Below, piece after piece: positions 8,038 to 16,647 of a DNA stretch of 64,000 nt. The position numbers and the translations under genes are program-made. The stretch spans positions 310,001 to 374,000 of the forward strand of contig NZ_JAHVJQ010000002.1 of NCBI RefSeq assembly GCF_019801145.1, read 5' to 3'. Numbering within the stretch: position 1 is the first letter of the stretch; the number at the start of each line of letters is the position of its first letter. This stretch comes from Leisingera aquaemixtae. Its GTDB lineage: Bacteria > Pseudomonadota > Alphaproteobacteria > Rhodobacterales > Rhodobacteraceae. The notes under the pieces were generated by a model. That model was not told the DNA's origin and did no database searches. It saw nothing but the letters and a program-made list of their open reading frames with translations.

Positions 8038-10960
8038 GCCATCCGCCAAACCGCGCGTCTTTGCCGTGCCCTGCGGTGTCGATTTCCCGCGTGCGCTGGT
8101 CGAGGGGCTGCGGGAGCGCTCCCGGAACCTGGCGCCGGAAGCGCTGGCCCGGGCTGAACTGATCGTCAACACCTCCCGCATGGCGCGGCGTATCCGCAGC
8201 CTGTTTGACGACGGCCCCGCAATGCTGTTGCCGCGGATGCTGATGCTGACCGATCTGGCGCATCGAGCTGCACTGGACGGGCTGCCGCCCGCCCTGCCCC
8301 CGCTGCGGCGCCGGCTGGAGCTGTCGCAGCTGATCGCCAAACTGCTGGATGCGCAGCCCGACCTCGCCTCCCGCGCGTCACTTTATGACCTTTCTGACAG
8401 CCTCGCGGCTCTGATCGACGAGATGCAGGGTGAAGGTGTCAGCACCGATGCCATCCGGGATCTGGACGTCTCGGACATGTCCGGCCATTGGGCGCGGGCG
8501 CAGGCCTTCATCGGTATCGCCGACGAGTTCACCGGCCTGCACGAAGGCGCAATGGATGCCCAGGCGCGGCAGCGGCAGGTGGTTCTGAACCTGATTGAGG
8601 AATGGCAGCAAAACCCGCCGCTGCACCCCGTCATTCTGGCCGGTTCCACCGGGTCCCGCGGCACCACCTTGATGCTGATGCAAGCCATTGCCCGTCTGCC
8701 GCAGGGCGCTGTGGTGCTGCCTGGTTTCGATTTCGATCAGCCGGACCACGTCTGGGGCAGTCTGGATGACCCGATGATCTCGGAAGACCATCCTCAGTAC
8801 CGGTTCCACAAGCTGATGAAAGACCTGGAATTGGCCCCGCGCGATGTGCGGCCTTGGACCGATACCCCGCCGGTCTCTCCCGAACGCAACCGGCTGGTCT
8901 CGCTGGCATTGCGCCCGGCCCCGGTGACAGACGCCTGGATGAGCGAAGGCCCCAAGCTGACCGGTCTGGACAGCGCAACGGAAAACGTTTTGCTTGTCGA
9001 AGCTCCCAGCCCCCGTGCCGAGGCGCTCGCCATTGCGCTGCGCCTGCGCCAGGCGGCGGAGGACGGCCAGACCGCTGCGCTGATCACGCCCGACCGGATG
9101 CTGACACGTCAGGTCTCTGCCGCACTGGACCGCTGGGACATCCTGCCGGATGATTCCGCCGGCCAGCCGCTGCAGCTGTCGCCGCCTGGCCGGTTCCTGC
9201 GCCACGTGGCGGGGCTGTTCTGCAAGCCGCTGGCCTGCGACAGCCTGCTGACGCTGCTGAAGCACCCGCTGACCCATGACGGTGCGGACCGTGGCAACCA
9301 CCTGCGCCAGACCCGCGAGCTGGAGCTGTCCCTGCGCCGCAACGGCCCACCCTTCCCCGATGCTGCGGCCTTTGCCGGCTTTGAGAAGGGCCGACAGCTG
9401 ACACCGGGCTGGACCGGCTGGCTGAGCGCCTGTTTCGCGGATCAGGAGATCGCTGGCACCCTGCCCCTGACCGATTGGGTCGAACGGCTGCGTGATATGG
9501 CCGAGCGCATCGCTGCCGGCAGCCAGACGGACGGCGCCGGCACACTGTGGGACAAGAAGGCCGGCCAGGCCGCGCTCGCCTGCATCGAAAACCTGGAAAC
9601 TGAGGCCCCCTATGGCGGCGAGATGACCGCCCGCGATTTCGCTGACCTGCTGGGCGCGCTGCTGAGCCAAGGCGAGGTGCGCGACCGCGATGCGCCATAT
9701 GGCTCGATCATGATCTGGGGCACGCTGGAGGCCCGGGTGCAGGGCGCCGATCTGGTCATTCTGGGCGGCCTCAATGAAGGCAGCTGGCCGGAGGCCGCCA
9801 GTCCCGATCCCTGGCTGAACCGCCAGTTGCGCAATCAGGCAGGCCTGTTGCTGCCCGAACGCCGCATCGGGCTGTCGGCGCATGATTTCCAGCAGGCGAT
9901 TGCGGCGCCAGAAGTCTGGCTGACCCGTGCTGAACGCTCGGAGGAAGCCGACACCGTACCGTCGCGCTGGCTGAACCGGCTGACCAACCTGCTGTCCGGC
10001 CTGCCGGATCAGGGCGGCCAGGATGCGCTGATGGCGATGCGTGCAAGGGGCCAGCAATGGCTCGGCTGGGCAGACGCGCTGGAGGAGCCCACGCCCATTC
10101 CACAGATGCCGCGCCCCTCGCCGCGACCGCCAGTTGCGGCCCGCCCGCGCCGCCTGACGATCACGGAAATCCCGCGGCTCATCCGTGACCCTTATGCAAT
10201 CTACGCCAAGCATGTGCTGCGCCTAAAACCGCTTAACCCGCTGGTGCAGGAGCCCGACGCCCTGCTGCGCGGGATCGTGGTGCATGAGGTGTTCGAGCAT
10301 TTCATCAAGGAAGCCCAGGCAGATCCGAGCCTGCTGACCGCCGGCCAGCTCATCGAAAAGACCCGTGAACTGCTGGAAACCCATGTGCCCTGGCCCGTTG
10401 CCCGCATCCTGTGGCACAGCCGCATCCGCAAGATTGCCGGAGACTTTGTCCTGGCGGAACAGGAGCGACAGGCCCGCGCCAAACCGGTTGCGTTTGAAGC
10501 CAAGGGCAGCGCCCGGCTGGATCCGCTGGACTTTACCATTGCTTGCCGCGCTGACCGGATCGACATGGATGAGCGCGGGTTCCTGCATCTTTATGACTAC
10601 AAGACTGGCGCGCCGCCCAGCGAGTCCCAGCAGAAGAAGTTCGAAAAGCAACTGCTGATCGAAGCCGCCATGGCCAAAGAGGGCGCCTTTGACGATCTTG
10701 GCCCGGCTGAGGTTGCCCGCGCCCTGTTCATTGGGCTGGGCAGCAGCATGAAAGAGGTGCGCGCTCCTCTGGAGGAAGAACCGCCCGCCAAGGTCTGGGA
10801 CGAGCTGCGCACCTTGATCGGCGCCTATTTCGAGCCTGAACAAGGCTATTCGAGCCGCCGCATGGTGCACCGGGATGACATCGCCGGCGATTACGACCAC
10901 CTGGCACGCTACGGCGAATGGGACCGCAGCGCTGAACCGCAACCGGAGGATCTGGCATGA
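8027..10960 (+). CDS. addB: Double-strand break repair protein AddB (alphaproteobacterial type)
   Basis: A 977-residue subunit of the AddAB helicase-nuclease, which resects double-strand breaks and loads RecA. The N-terminal three-quarters is a degenerate helicase-like region of the alphaproteobacterial AddB family. The C-terminus holds a PD-(D/E)XK nuclease: LRGIVVHEVFEHF near 747, CRADRID near 841, YDYKTGAPP near 856 and QLLIEAA near 875, so the D, D-x-K and Q elements are present. It overlaps murU by 11 bases and addA by four (ATGA), so both subunits are translationally coupled. The start could be either of two adjacent ATG codons (8027 or 8030). Confidence 0.93.
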   Translation: MMFEPSAKPRVFAVPCGVDFPRALVEGLRERSRNLAPEALARAELIVNTSRMARRIRSLFDDGPAMLLPRMLMLTDLAHRAALDGLPPALPPLRRRLELSQLIAKLLDAQPDLASRASLYDLSDSLAALIDEMQGEGVSTDAIRDLDVSDMSGHWARAQAFIGIADEFTGLHEGAMDAQARQRQVVLNLIEEWQQNPPLHPVILAGSTGSRGTTLMLMQAIARLPQGAVVLPGFDFDQPDHVWGSLDDPMISEDHPQYRFHKLMKDLELAPRDVRPWTDTPPVSPERNRLVSLALRPAPVTDAWMSEGPKLTGLDSATENVLLVEAPSPRAEALAIALRLRQAAEDGQTAALITPDRMLTRQVSAALDRWDILPDDSAGQPLQLSPPGRFLRHVAGLFCKPLACDSLLTLLKHPLTHDGADRGNHLRQTRELELSLRRNGPPFPDAAAFAGFEKGRQLTPGWTGWLSACFADQEIAGTLPLTDWVERLRDMAERIAAGSQTDGAGTLWDKKAGQAALACIENLETEAPYGGEMTARDFADLLGALLSQGEVRDRDAPYGSIMIWGTLEARVQGADLVILGGLNEGSWPEAASPDPWLNRQLRNQAGLLLPERRIGLSAHDFQQAIAAPEVWLTRAERSEEADTVPSRWLNRLTNLLSGLPDQGGQDALMAMRARGQQWLGWADALEEPTPIPQMPRPSPRPPVAARPRRLTITEIPRLIRDPYAIYAKHVLRLKPLNPLVQEPDALLRGIVVHEVFEHFIKEAQADPSLLTAGQLIEKTRELLETHVPWPVARILWHSRIRKIAGDFVLAEQERQARAKPVAFEAKGSARLDPLDFTIACRADRIDMDERGFLHLYDYKTGAPPSESQQKKFEKQLLIEAAMAKEGAFDDLGPAEVARALFIGLGSSMKEVRAPLEEEPPAKVWDELRTLIGAYFEPEQGYSSRRMVHRDDIAGDYDHLARYGEWDRSAEPQPEDLA

Positions 10961-13900
10961 CCATCCGCGACGCCGCCTCCGAGGCGCAGTTCCGCGCCGC
11001 CCGCCCTGATGCCTCCACCTGGCTGGCGGCCAATGCGGGCTCCGGCAAGACCAAGGTGCTGACCGACCGGGTGGCGCGGCTGCTGTTGAAGGGCGTTCAG
11101 CCGCAGCACATTCTATGCCTCACCTATACCAAGGCCGCCGCCAGCGAGATGCAGAACCGGCTGTTCAAGCGGCTCGGTGAATGGGCGATGCTGGAAGACC
11201 CGGCGCTTATCGCAGCGCTGACCGAATTGGGTGAAGTCAACACTGCGGCTGAGGATCTGGCCAAGGCCCGCACCCTGTTTGCCCGCGCGATCGAGACGCC
11301 GGGTGGGTTGAAGATCCAAACCATCCATTCCTTCTGTTCCTCGCTGCTGCGCCGCTTTCCGCTGGAGGCCGGCGTCAGCCCGCAGTTTTCCGAGATGGAC
11401 GACCGCGCAGGCCAGCTGCTGCGGGCGGAAATCATGGAGGATTTTGCTCAAGGAGCTGACGCCCTGCTGGTCGATGCGCTGGCGCGCCATGTCAGCGACA
11501 GTGACTTCGAGACTCTGACCTCCGCGATCTGCCAGCGCCGCGCCGATTTCGGCGAGCCGCTGGACTGGGACGGGCTGTTGGACCTTTTTGAACTGCCCGC
11601 GGGATTCGACGAAACAGCGCTGGAATCCCTGGTGTTCCTGGGCGGCGAGGAAGAGCTGCTGCAACGCACCCGTGAAATGCTGGGGCACGGCGGTTCGACC
11701 GATCAGAAGGCAGGGGTGAAGCTTAGTGGTATCACCAAACCAACGCTCACGGATCTGAGCACGCTCGAAAGTGTTTTCCTGACCGGGGCCAGCGCCAAAG
11801 AGCCATTCACCGCCAAAGTGGGCAAGTTCCCGACCAAGAAATTGCGCGAAGCGCATCTGTCGCTGATGAATCAGCTGGAACCGCTTATGCTGCGGGTCGA
11901 GGATACCCGCGCGAAACGTCTGGCGCTGAGTGCCGCACGCAAGAGCCACGATCTGCACCGCTTCTCCGCCGCCTTCTTGCCGGAGTATGAGCGCCGCAAA
12001 CAGCTGCGCGGCTGGCTCGACTTTGATGACCTGATCCTGAAGGCGCGCCAACTGCTGAACGATCCGGGCGTGGCCGCCTGGGTGCTGTACCGTCTGGACG
12101 GCGGCATCGACCACATTCTGGTGGACGAGGCACAGGACACCAGCCCGGTGCAATGGGACGTGATCGAGAAGCTGGCACAGGAATTCACCGCGGGCGAGGG
12201 CGCGCGCTCGGATGTGGAGCGCACCATCTTTGTCGTCGGTGACAAGAAGCAGTCGATCTATTCTTTTCAGGGCGCTGACCCGGATGCGTTTGACCGGATG
12301 CAGCAGGAGTTCGGCAACCGGCTGGCGGAAACCGGGGCAGGGCTGCAGGATGCCTCGCTCGATTTCTCCTTCCGCTCTTCTGCTGCAATCCTGAAGCTGG
12401 TCGACCTGGTGTTCAAGGACAGCCCCCGCGCCGGTTTCCGCAAGGACGCACTGCACCGGGCTTTCAAGTCGGACCTGCCGGGCCGGGTAGACCTGTGGCC
12501 GGTGGTCGAAAAGGTGGAGGATGACGAGGATCCCGACTGGACCAGCCCCGTCGACCGCCCCAGCAGCCGCCATCATACGGTGATCCTGGCCGAAAGGATT
12601 GCGGCGTCGATCAAGCAGATGATTGAGACCGGCGTTACCATCCCCGAGGACGGCGCCGAACGCGGCACCTTTCAGCGCCGTCCGGTGCAGGCCGGCGACT
12701 TCCTAATCCTGGTGCAGCGCCGGTCCGATCTGTTTTCGGAAATCATCCGCGCTTGCAAGAAGGCGGAACTGCCCATCGCCGGCGCTGACCGGCTAAAGGT
12801 CGGCGCGGAACTGGCGGTCAAGGACATTGCCGCGCTGCTGCGGTTCCTGGCGCTGCCGGAAGACTCCCTGTCGCTGGCGGAAGCGCTGAAATCGCCGCTT
12901 TTCGGCTGGACGGAGCAGGCTCTGTTCGATCTCGCGCACCGGCGGGAGGCCATGTACCTGTGGCCGGCGCTGCGCGACCGGGCAGGGGAGTTCCCGGAAA
13001 CCATGGCGGTGCTGGATGACCTGCGCGCCAATGCGGATTTCCTGCGCCCGTTTGACCTGATCGAACGCATCCTGACCCGCCACGGCGGCCGCCAGAAGCT
13101 GCTGGGCCGGCTGGGGCCCGAGGCAGAGGATGGAATCAACGCGTTGTTGTCGCAGGCGCTGGCTTATGAGCGCACCGACGTGCCCAGCCTCACCGGGTTT
13201 CTGGTCTGGATGCAGACTGACGATCTGGAAATCAAACGCCAGATGGGCGCCGCCGGCAACATGATCCGGGTGATGTCGGTGCATGGGTCCAAGGGGCTGG
13301 AGGCGCCGATCGTGATCCTGCCGGACACCGCCAAACGCCAGGCCCCGCGGGACGCGGAGATCATGCTGGCCGAGGGCACCCCGGTCTGGAAACTGCCCAA
13401 GGACCAGATGCCTGCCGCCATGCTGGCGGCCCGTGAAGCTGCCCAGGAAAAGCTGCAGAATGAACGCCTGCGGCTGCTGTATGTGGCTCTAACACGGGCA
13501 GAAAAGTGGCTGATTGTCGCTGCCGCCGGCGACGCGGGCGAGCAGGGCGACAGCTGGTACCGCATGACAGAGCGCGCCATGCGCGAGGGCGGCGCAGTGG
13601 AGCTTGACTGTCCTGGCGGGGCAGGATTGCGCCTGCAGCACGGGAACTGGGACCGGCTGCCTTTGATCGAAAAACCGGTCGAGGAAGCCGTGAAACACTG
13701 CTTGCCAGAGGTCTTCTCCCGCGCGGCCAAAGCCTATGAGGCGCCGGCGCCGGCGCTCAGCCCCTCTGACCTGGGCGGAGCCAAGGCTTTGCCAGGTGAT
13801 CTGGGCCTGGACGAGGATGCCGCCAAGGCCCGCGGCAGCCGGCTGCACCTGCTGCTGGAGCACCTACCGGGCCGGCCTGAAACCCACTGGCCGCAGCTAG

Positions 13901-14310
13901 CCGGCAGCCTTCTGCAGGACGCTGAGGATACTGCGGAACTGCTCGCCGAGGCGTCCGGTGTTCTGCAAAACGCCGGCTTGTCCCATATTTTCGCCCCGGA
14001 AACTTTGGCTGAAGTCACTGTAACCGCGGACCTGCACGGGACCCGCCTGCATGGCATCATCGACCGCCTGATTGTCACACCGGACAGGGTTTTGGCCGTC
14101 GATTTCAAATCAAATGCCACCGTGCCTGTAACACCCGGGCAATGCCCCGAAGGGCTGCTGCGCCAGATGGGCGCCTATGCCCATGCGCTGGCGCAGATCT
14201 ACCCCGGCCGCACCGTCGAAACCGCGCTTCTTTGGACCCGAACGGCCACGCTGATGCCGCTGCCGCACGAACTTGTGACAGCCGCGCTGATGCGGCGTCT
14301 GGAACCTTGA
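10957..14310 (+). CDS. addA: Double-strand break repair helicase AddA
   Basis: A 1117-residue UvrD/Rep-type (SF1) helicase with C-terminal nuclease, partner of AddB. Helicase motifs in order: AANAGSGKT (about 24-32), LVDEAQDTSPVQWD (near 388), VGDKKQSIYSFQGADP (near 427), SVHGSKGLEAPIVILPD (near 774) and RLLYVALTRA (near 838). The nuclease domain shows GIIDRL and AVDFKSN (about 1032-1052) and QMGAYAHAL (near 1070). The length is typical of alphaproteobacterial AddA. It is the last gene of the tsaE-amgK-murU-addB-addA run; trxA follows after 62 bases with its own ribosome-binding site. I saw no terminator between addA and trxA. Confidence 0.95.
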   Translation: MTIRDAASEAQFRAARPDASTWLAANAGSGKTKVLTDRVARLLLKGVQPQHILCLTYTKAAASEMQNRLFKRLGEWAMLEDPALIAALTELGEVNTAAEDLAKARTLFARAIETPGGLKIQTIHSFCSSLLRRFPLEAGVSPQFSEMDDRAGQLLRAEIMEDFAQGADALLVDALARHVSDSDFETLTSAICQRRADFGEPLDWDGLLDLFELPAGFDETALESLVFLGGEEELLQRTREMLGHGGSTDQKAGVKLSGITKPTLTDLSTLESVFLTGASAKEPFTAKVGKFPTKKLREAHLSLMNQLEPLMLRVEDTRAKRLALSAARKSHDLHRFSAAFLPEYERRKQLRGWLDFDDLILKARQLLNDPGVAAWVLYRLDGGIDHILVDEAQDTSPVQWDVIEKLAQEFTAGEGARSDVERTIFVVGDKKQSIYSFQGADPDAFDRMQQEFGNRLAETGAGLQDASLDFSFRSSAAILKLVDLVFKDSPRAGFRKDALHRAFKSDLPGRVDLWPVVEKVEDDEDPDWTSPVDRPSSRHHTVILAERIAASIKQMIETGVTIPEDGAERGTFQRRPVQAGDFLILVQRRSDLFSEIIRACKKAELPIAGADRLKVGAELAVKDIAALLRFLALPEDSLSLAEALKSPLFGWTEQALFDLAHRREAMYLWPALRDRAGEFPETMAVLDDLRANADFLRPFDLIERILTRHGGRQKLLGRLGPEAEDGINALLSQALAYERTDVPSLTGFLVWMQTDDLEIKRQMGAAGNMIRVMSVHGSKGLEAPIVILPDTAKRQAPRDAEIMLAEGTPVWKLPKDQMPAAMLAAREAAQEKLQNERLRLLYVALTRAEKWLIVAAAGDAGEQGDSWYRMTERAMREGGAVELDCPGGAGLRLQHGNWDRLPLIEKPVEEAVKHCLPEVFSRAAKAYEAPAPALSPSDLGGAKALPGDLGLDEDAAKARGSRLHLLLEHLPGRPETHWPQLAGSLLQDAEDTAELLAEASGVLQNAGLSHIFAPETLAEVTVTADLHGTRLHGIIDRLIVTPDRVLAVDFKSNATVPVTPGQCPEGLLRQMGAYAHALAQIYPGRTVETALLWTRTATLMPLPHELVTAALMRRLEP

Positions 14311-14372
14311 CGATCCGTTAAGCCGTACATAGGTTCCGACTCCAGTTGCCACACACTCATGGAGACATGCAT

Positions 14373-14693
14373 ATGTCCACCGTAGCCGTCACCGACGCCA
14401 CTTTTGACGCCGAAGTCAAGAACTCCGATATCCCCGTTGTGGTGGATTTCTGGGCCGAGTGGTGCGGTCCCTGCAAACAGATCGGCCCGGCTCTGGAAGA
14501 GCTGGCCGCGGAATTCGGCGGCAAGGTGAAAATCGCCAAGGTCGACGTTGACAGCAACCCGAACTCCGCTGCCGCCATGGGCGTGCGCGGCATCCCGGCG
14601 CTGTTTATCTTCAAGGACGGCCAGGTGATCTCCAACCGCGCCGGCGCCGCCCCCAAGGCCGCGCTGCAGAGCTGGATCGAAGAGTCGATCTAA
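14373..14693 (+). CDS. trxA: Thioredoxin 1
   Basis: A 106-residue cytoplasmic thioredoxin that reduces protein disulfides and serves ribonucleotide reductase, peroxiredoxins and methionine sulfoxide reductases. The active site WCGPC places the redox cysteines at 31 and 34; the cis-proline region GIPALFIF is intact. The start at 14373 ([11 protein letters not shown]) has GGAG eight bases upstream; the frame is open from 14346 but the extra nine residues are not thioredoxin-like. A strong intrinsic terminator follows 23 bases after the stop, so trxA ends this transcription unit. Placement after addA is common in Rhodobacteraceae. Confidence 0.97.
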   Translation: MSTVAVTDATFDAEVKNSDIPVVVDFWAEWCGPCKQIGPALEELAAEFGGKVKIAKVDVDSNPNSAAAMGVRGIPALFIFKDGQVISNRAGAAPKAALQSWIEESI

Positions 14694-14716
14694 GCCGGAT
14701 CCAAACGGATTTCCAA

Positions 14717-14746
14717 GGGCTGTCCCCGCCGGGACAGCCCTTTTTT
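14717..14746 (+). terminator. Intrinsic terminator of trxA
   Basis: A perfect 10-bp GC-rich stem (14717-14726 with 14731-14740), a CGCC loop and six T residues at 14741-14746. It is among the clearest terminators in the window. Confidence 0.92.
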
Positions 14747-14844
14747 GTACCTGCGCACTGGTTCAGCCGGCGGCCTGAAACTGGCTCTTTCCTTTGGTGC
14801 CGCGGACTGCAACGGTCCGGGCTGGAACAATTTCAGGAGGCAGC

Positions 14845-15192
14845 ATGGCCAAGACAAGGGTTCTCGTGGAATTCGGCATGGGCACGTCGCTGAGGCGCGA
14901 AGACTATACCGAAGCCGCCCGCCGGGCGATCAAAGACGCGCTGTGGCATAACTCCGTCAATATGGCGGAACTGTTCGATTTCCGTAAGGAAGACATGATC
15001 ATCGATGCCGAGATCGGCGTACAGAAACCGGAGGCGGTGGACACAGAGGCGTTGCTGGAAATCTTCCCCTACGGCCAGCCCAATATCCGTGTTGTGGAAG
15101 GCGGGCTGGACGTCGGGAAACCAAACGGCGGGCGCACCGTGATCGCCAATGCAGCCGTGATCGTGTCGTTTGACCTGGAGGCGGCGGAATGA
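14845..15192 (+). CDS. Lin0512 family protein, first of a tandem pair
   Basis: A 115-residue protein of the uncharacterised Lin0512 family. Family features are visible: KTRVLVEFGMGTSLRREDYT at the N-terminus, the charged DYTEAARRAIKDAL helix, and IGVQKPEAVD followed by RVVEGGL. There is no signal peptide or membrane segment, so it is probably cytoplasmic. The start at 14845 follows a perfect AGGAGG with good spacing; the longer frame from 14794 is rejected. It overlaps the next gene, a diverged paralogue, by four bases (ATGA), suggesting coupled synthesis and perhaps a hetero-oligomer. No function is known to me. Confidence 0.82.
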   Translation: MAKTRVLVEFGMGTSLRREDYTEAARRAIKDALWHNSVNMAELFDFRKEDMIIDAEIGVQKPEAVDTEALLEIFPYGQPNIRVVEGGLDVGKPNGGRTVIANAAVIVSFDLEAAE

Positions 15193-15560
15193 GCGAAAAA
15201 CGCATCATCCTAGAAATGGGCACCGGCAACGACCTCTATGGCCAGGATTACACCAAGGCAGCCCGCCGCGCGGTGCAGGACGCGCTGCACCATTCTTCGA
15301 TCACCCTGTTTGCCCAGCTTGGGATCGATCACAGCGAAATGCGGGTGGAGGTGACCATCGGCGTGCAGCAGCCGGAGATGGTGGATTGCGATCTGGTGGC
15401 GCAGGATTTGCCGCGGGGCAGGGCCAGCGTGCGCGCCGTCAAGGGCGGGCTGGGTGTGGAGGATGCAGACGCCGGCAGCCGCCACGTGGTGGCAACCGCT
15501 GCGATCGAGGCCTGGCTGCCGGATCAGGCTGGAAAATACAAAATCACCGCCCCAAAATGA
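15189..15560 (+). CDS. Lin0512 family protein, second of a tandem pair
   Basis: A 123-residue paralogue of the preceding gene. Aligned motifs are KRIILEMGTGNDLYGQDYTK, then AARRAVQDALHHSS, then IGVQQPEMVD and RAVKGGLGVED, matching the first copy in order and spacing, but overall identity looks low (about one third by eye). The four-base overlap with the upstream gene indicates translational coupling. The C-terminus is longer (PDQAGKYKITAPK). The pair ends at a hairpin shared with the convergent DUF1127 gene. Function unknown; the divergence between the copies argues that each has its own role. Confidence 0.82.
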   Translation: MSEKRIILEMGTGNDLYGQDYTKAARRAVQDALHHSSITLFAQLGIDHSEMRVEVTIGVQQPEMVDCDLVAQDLPRGRASVRAVKGGLGVEDADAGSRHVVATAAIEAWLPDQAGKYKITAPK

Positions 15561-15564
15561 ACAA

Positions 15565-15586
15565 AGCCGCCCATGTCAGGGCGGCT
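15565..15586. terminator. Hairpin between convergent Lin0512 and DUF1127 genes
   Basis: An 8-bp perfect stem (15565-15572 with 15579-15586) and a 6-base loop. The minus-strand side is followed by a T-rich stretch (CTTTGTTCATTTT), the plus side only by CATTCTA, so it fits best as the terminator of the DUF1127 gene and may act in both directions. Confidence 0.6.
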
Positions 15587-15613
15587 CATTCTAAGTCTTC
15601 GACCATTTCAGTC

Positions 15614-15805
15614 TCAGATCTTGGCGATGTCGGCGCGGCTCAGGCCGATGTCGTCCAGCTGCGCATCAGTCAGCTGTGCCAGTGCCTTGCGGGTCTCACG
15701 GGCTTCGTACCACTCCACGATGGAGGTTTTCACGCTGGTCATGGCGTCGACCACACGGAGAACGGTGACTGCTCCGAGCGGCGCATGAATGTTTGCGGTC
15801 GTCAT
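15614..15805 (-). CDS. DUF1127 small protein
   Basis: A 63-residue protein. The C-terminal half is the DUF1127 signature: [20 protein letters not shown] followed by [12 protein letters not shown], an arginine- and leucine-rich helical segment. In alphaproteobacteria such short DUF1127 proteins are stress-induced, and one in Rhodobacter sphaeroides (CcaF1) is linked to RNA turnover; a similar role here is inference. AAGGA lies nine bases before the ATG at 15805. It is divergent from hslV across 221 bases and converges on the Lin0512 pair. Confidence 0.85.
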   Translation of the reverse strand: MTTANIHAPLGAVTVLRVVDAMTSVKTSIVEWYEARETRKALAQLTDAQLDDIGLSRADIAKI

Positions 15806-15972
15806 TTGCGCATATCCTTCTGAGAAACAGCCGACCCTGTGCCGGTTGTAAGCCCCATGTAGGATGCGCAGCTGAGTCCCGCAATTGCCGGTTCAACAGC
15901 CCCGCCTTGCGCTTTCTGCATAGCAGCAAAAAGCCTTGCAGCCGGTGCAGCACGCGGGATCCGGCCCTGTCC

Positions 15973-16001
15973 CTTGTGCCGGCGTGGGGATGGTTCCATA
16001 T
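15973..16001 (+). promoter_or_regulatory. Candidate RpoH (sigma-32) promoter of hslVU
   Basis: CTTGTG (15973-15978), a 17-base spacer, then CCATAT (15996-16001), ending 25 bases before the hslV ATG. Both boxes fit the alphaproteobacterial heat-shock promoter pattern (CTTG-rich -35 and a C-rich ATAT-type -10). HslVU is a classical heat-shock operon, which supports the reading. No transcript data are available. Confidence 0.55.
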
Positions 16002-16026
16002 AGGGGGCAACTTAACGGAGGCATTT

Positions 16027-16584
16027 ATGGCAGACGATCAATTCCCCGGCTGGCACGGCACCACCATCATCGGTGTCAAGAAGGACGGCCAGGTGGTCAT
16101 CGCCGGCGACGGCCAGGTATCGCTGGGGCAGACAGTGATCAAGGGAACCGCCCGCAAGGTGCGCCGCCTGTCGCCGGGCGGCTTTGACGTGGTGGCGGGC
16201 TTTGCCGGCTCGACCGCAGATGCGTTCACCCTGCTGGAACGGCTGGAAGCCAAGCTGGAAGCCACCCCCGGGCAATTGGCCCGCGCCAGTGTTGAACTGG
16301 CCAAGGACTGGCGCACCGACAAATACCTGCAGAAGCTGGAGGCGATGCTGATTGTGACCGACGGCACCGACATGTTCGTGATCACCGGCGCCGGCGACGT
16401 GCTGGAGCCTGAGCATGATGTTGCTGCCATCGGTTCCGGCGGCAATTTTGCGCTGGCTGCCGCCCGAGGCATGATGGACAGCGATAGATCCGCCGAAACC
16501 GTGGCCCGGGATGCCATGGCCATCGCCGCCGATATCTGCGTCTACACCAATGGAAACCTGACCGTCGAAACTATCGGCGGCTAA
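16027..16584 (+). CDS. hslV: ATP-dependent protease HslV, peptidase subunit
   Basis: A 185-residue proteasome-type peptidase that forms a dodecamer and degrades proteins unfolded by HslU. The N-terminal propeptide [11 protein letters not shown] is expected to be removed to expose T12 ([10 protein letters not shown]) as the nucleophile. GGAGG lies five bases upstream of the ATG at 16027; the frame is open from 15793, but that extension has no family similarity. A heat-shock-like promoter sits just upstream. hslU follows after 63 bases that contain a long inverted repeat. Confidence 0.97.
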   Translation: MADDQFPGWHGTTIIGVKKDGQVVIAGDGQVSLGQTVIKGTARKVRRLSPGGFDVVAGFAGSTADAFTLLERLEAKLEATPGQLARASVELAKDWRTDKYLQKLEAMLIVTDGTDMFVITGAGDVLEPEHDVAAIGSGGNFALAAARGMMDSDRSAETVARDAMAIAADICVYTNGNLTVETIGG

Positions 16585-16605
16585 GAGTTTCCCTCAAGAT
16601 TCTTA

Positions 16606-16631
16606 GCAAAACTTTTTCTAAAAAGTTTTGC
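16606..16631. repeat. 12-bp inverted repeat between hslV and hslU
   Basis: Left arm 16606-16617 and right arm 16620-16631 are perfect reverse complements (GCAAAACTTTTT), separated by two bases, so the RNA would form a tight AT-rich hairpin directly before the hslU ribosome-binding site. It could be a weak terminator, an RNA-processing site or a spacing element. I recall similar AAAACTTTTT palindromes in other roseobacter genomes, but cannot check this here. Confidence 0.6.
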
Positions 16632-16647
16632 CCCGGAAAGGACTGAC

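Noticed and set aside
8378-10213. A 611-codon open frame on the minus strand antisense to addB
   Set aside because: It lies fully over a well-supported addB with typical helicase-nuclease motifs; its translation is low-complexity Q/R/A-rich with no domain. Such shadows are common in GC-rich DNA.
11113-12576. A 487-codon minus-strand frame over addA
   Set aside because: The addA frame holds all helicase motifs over this stretch; the antisense translation has no recognisable family.
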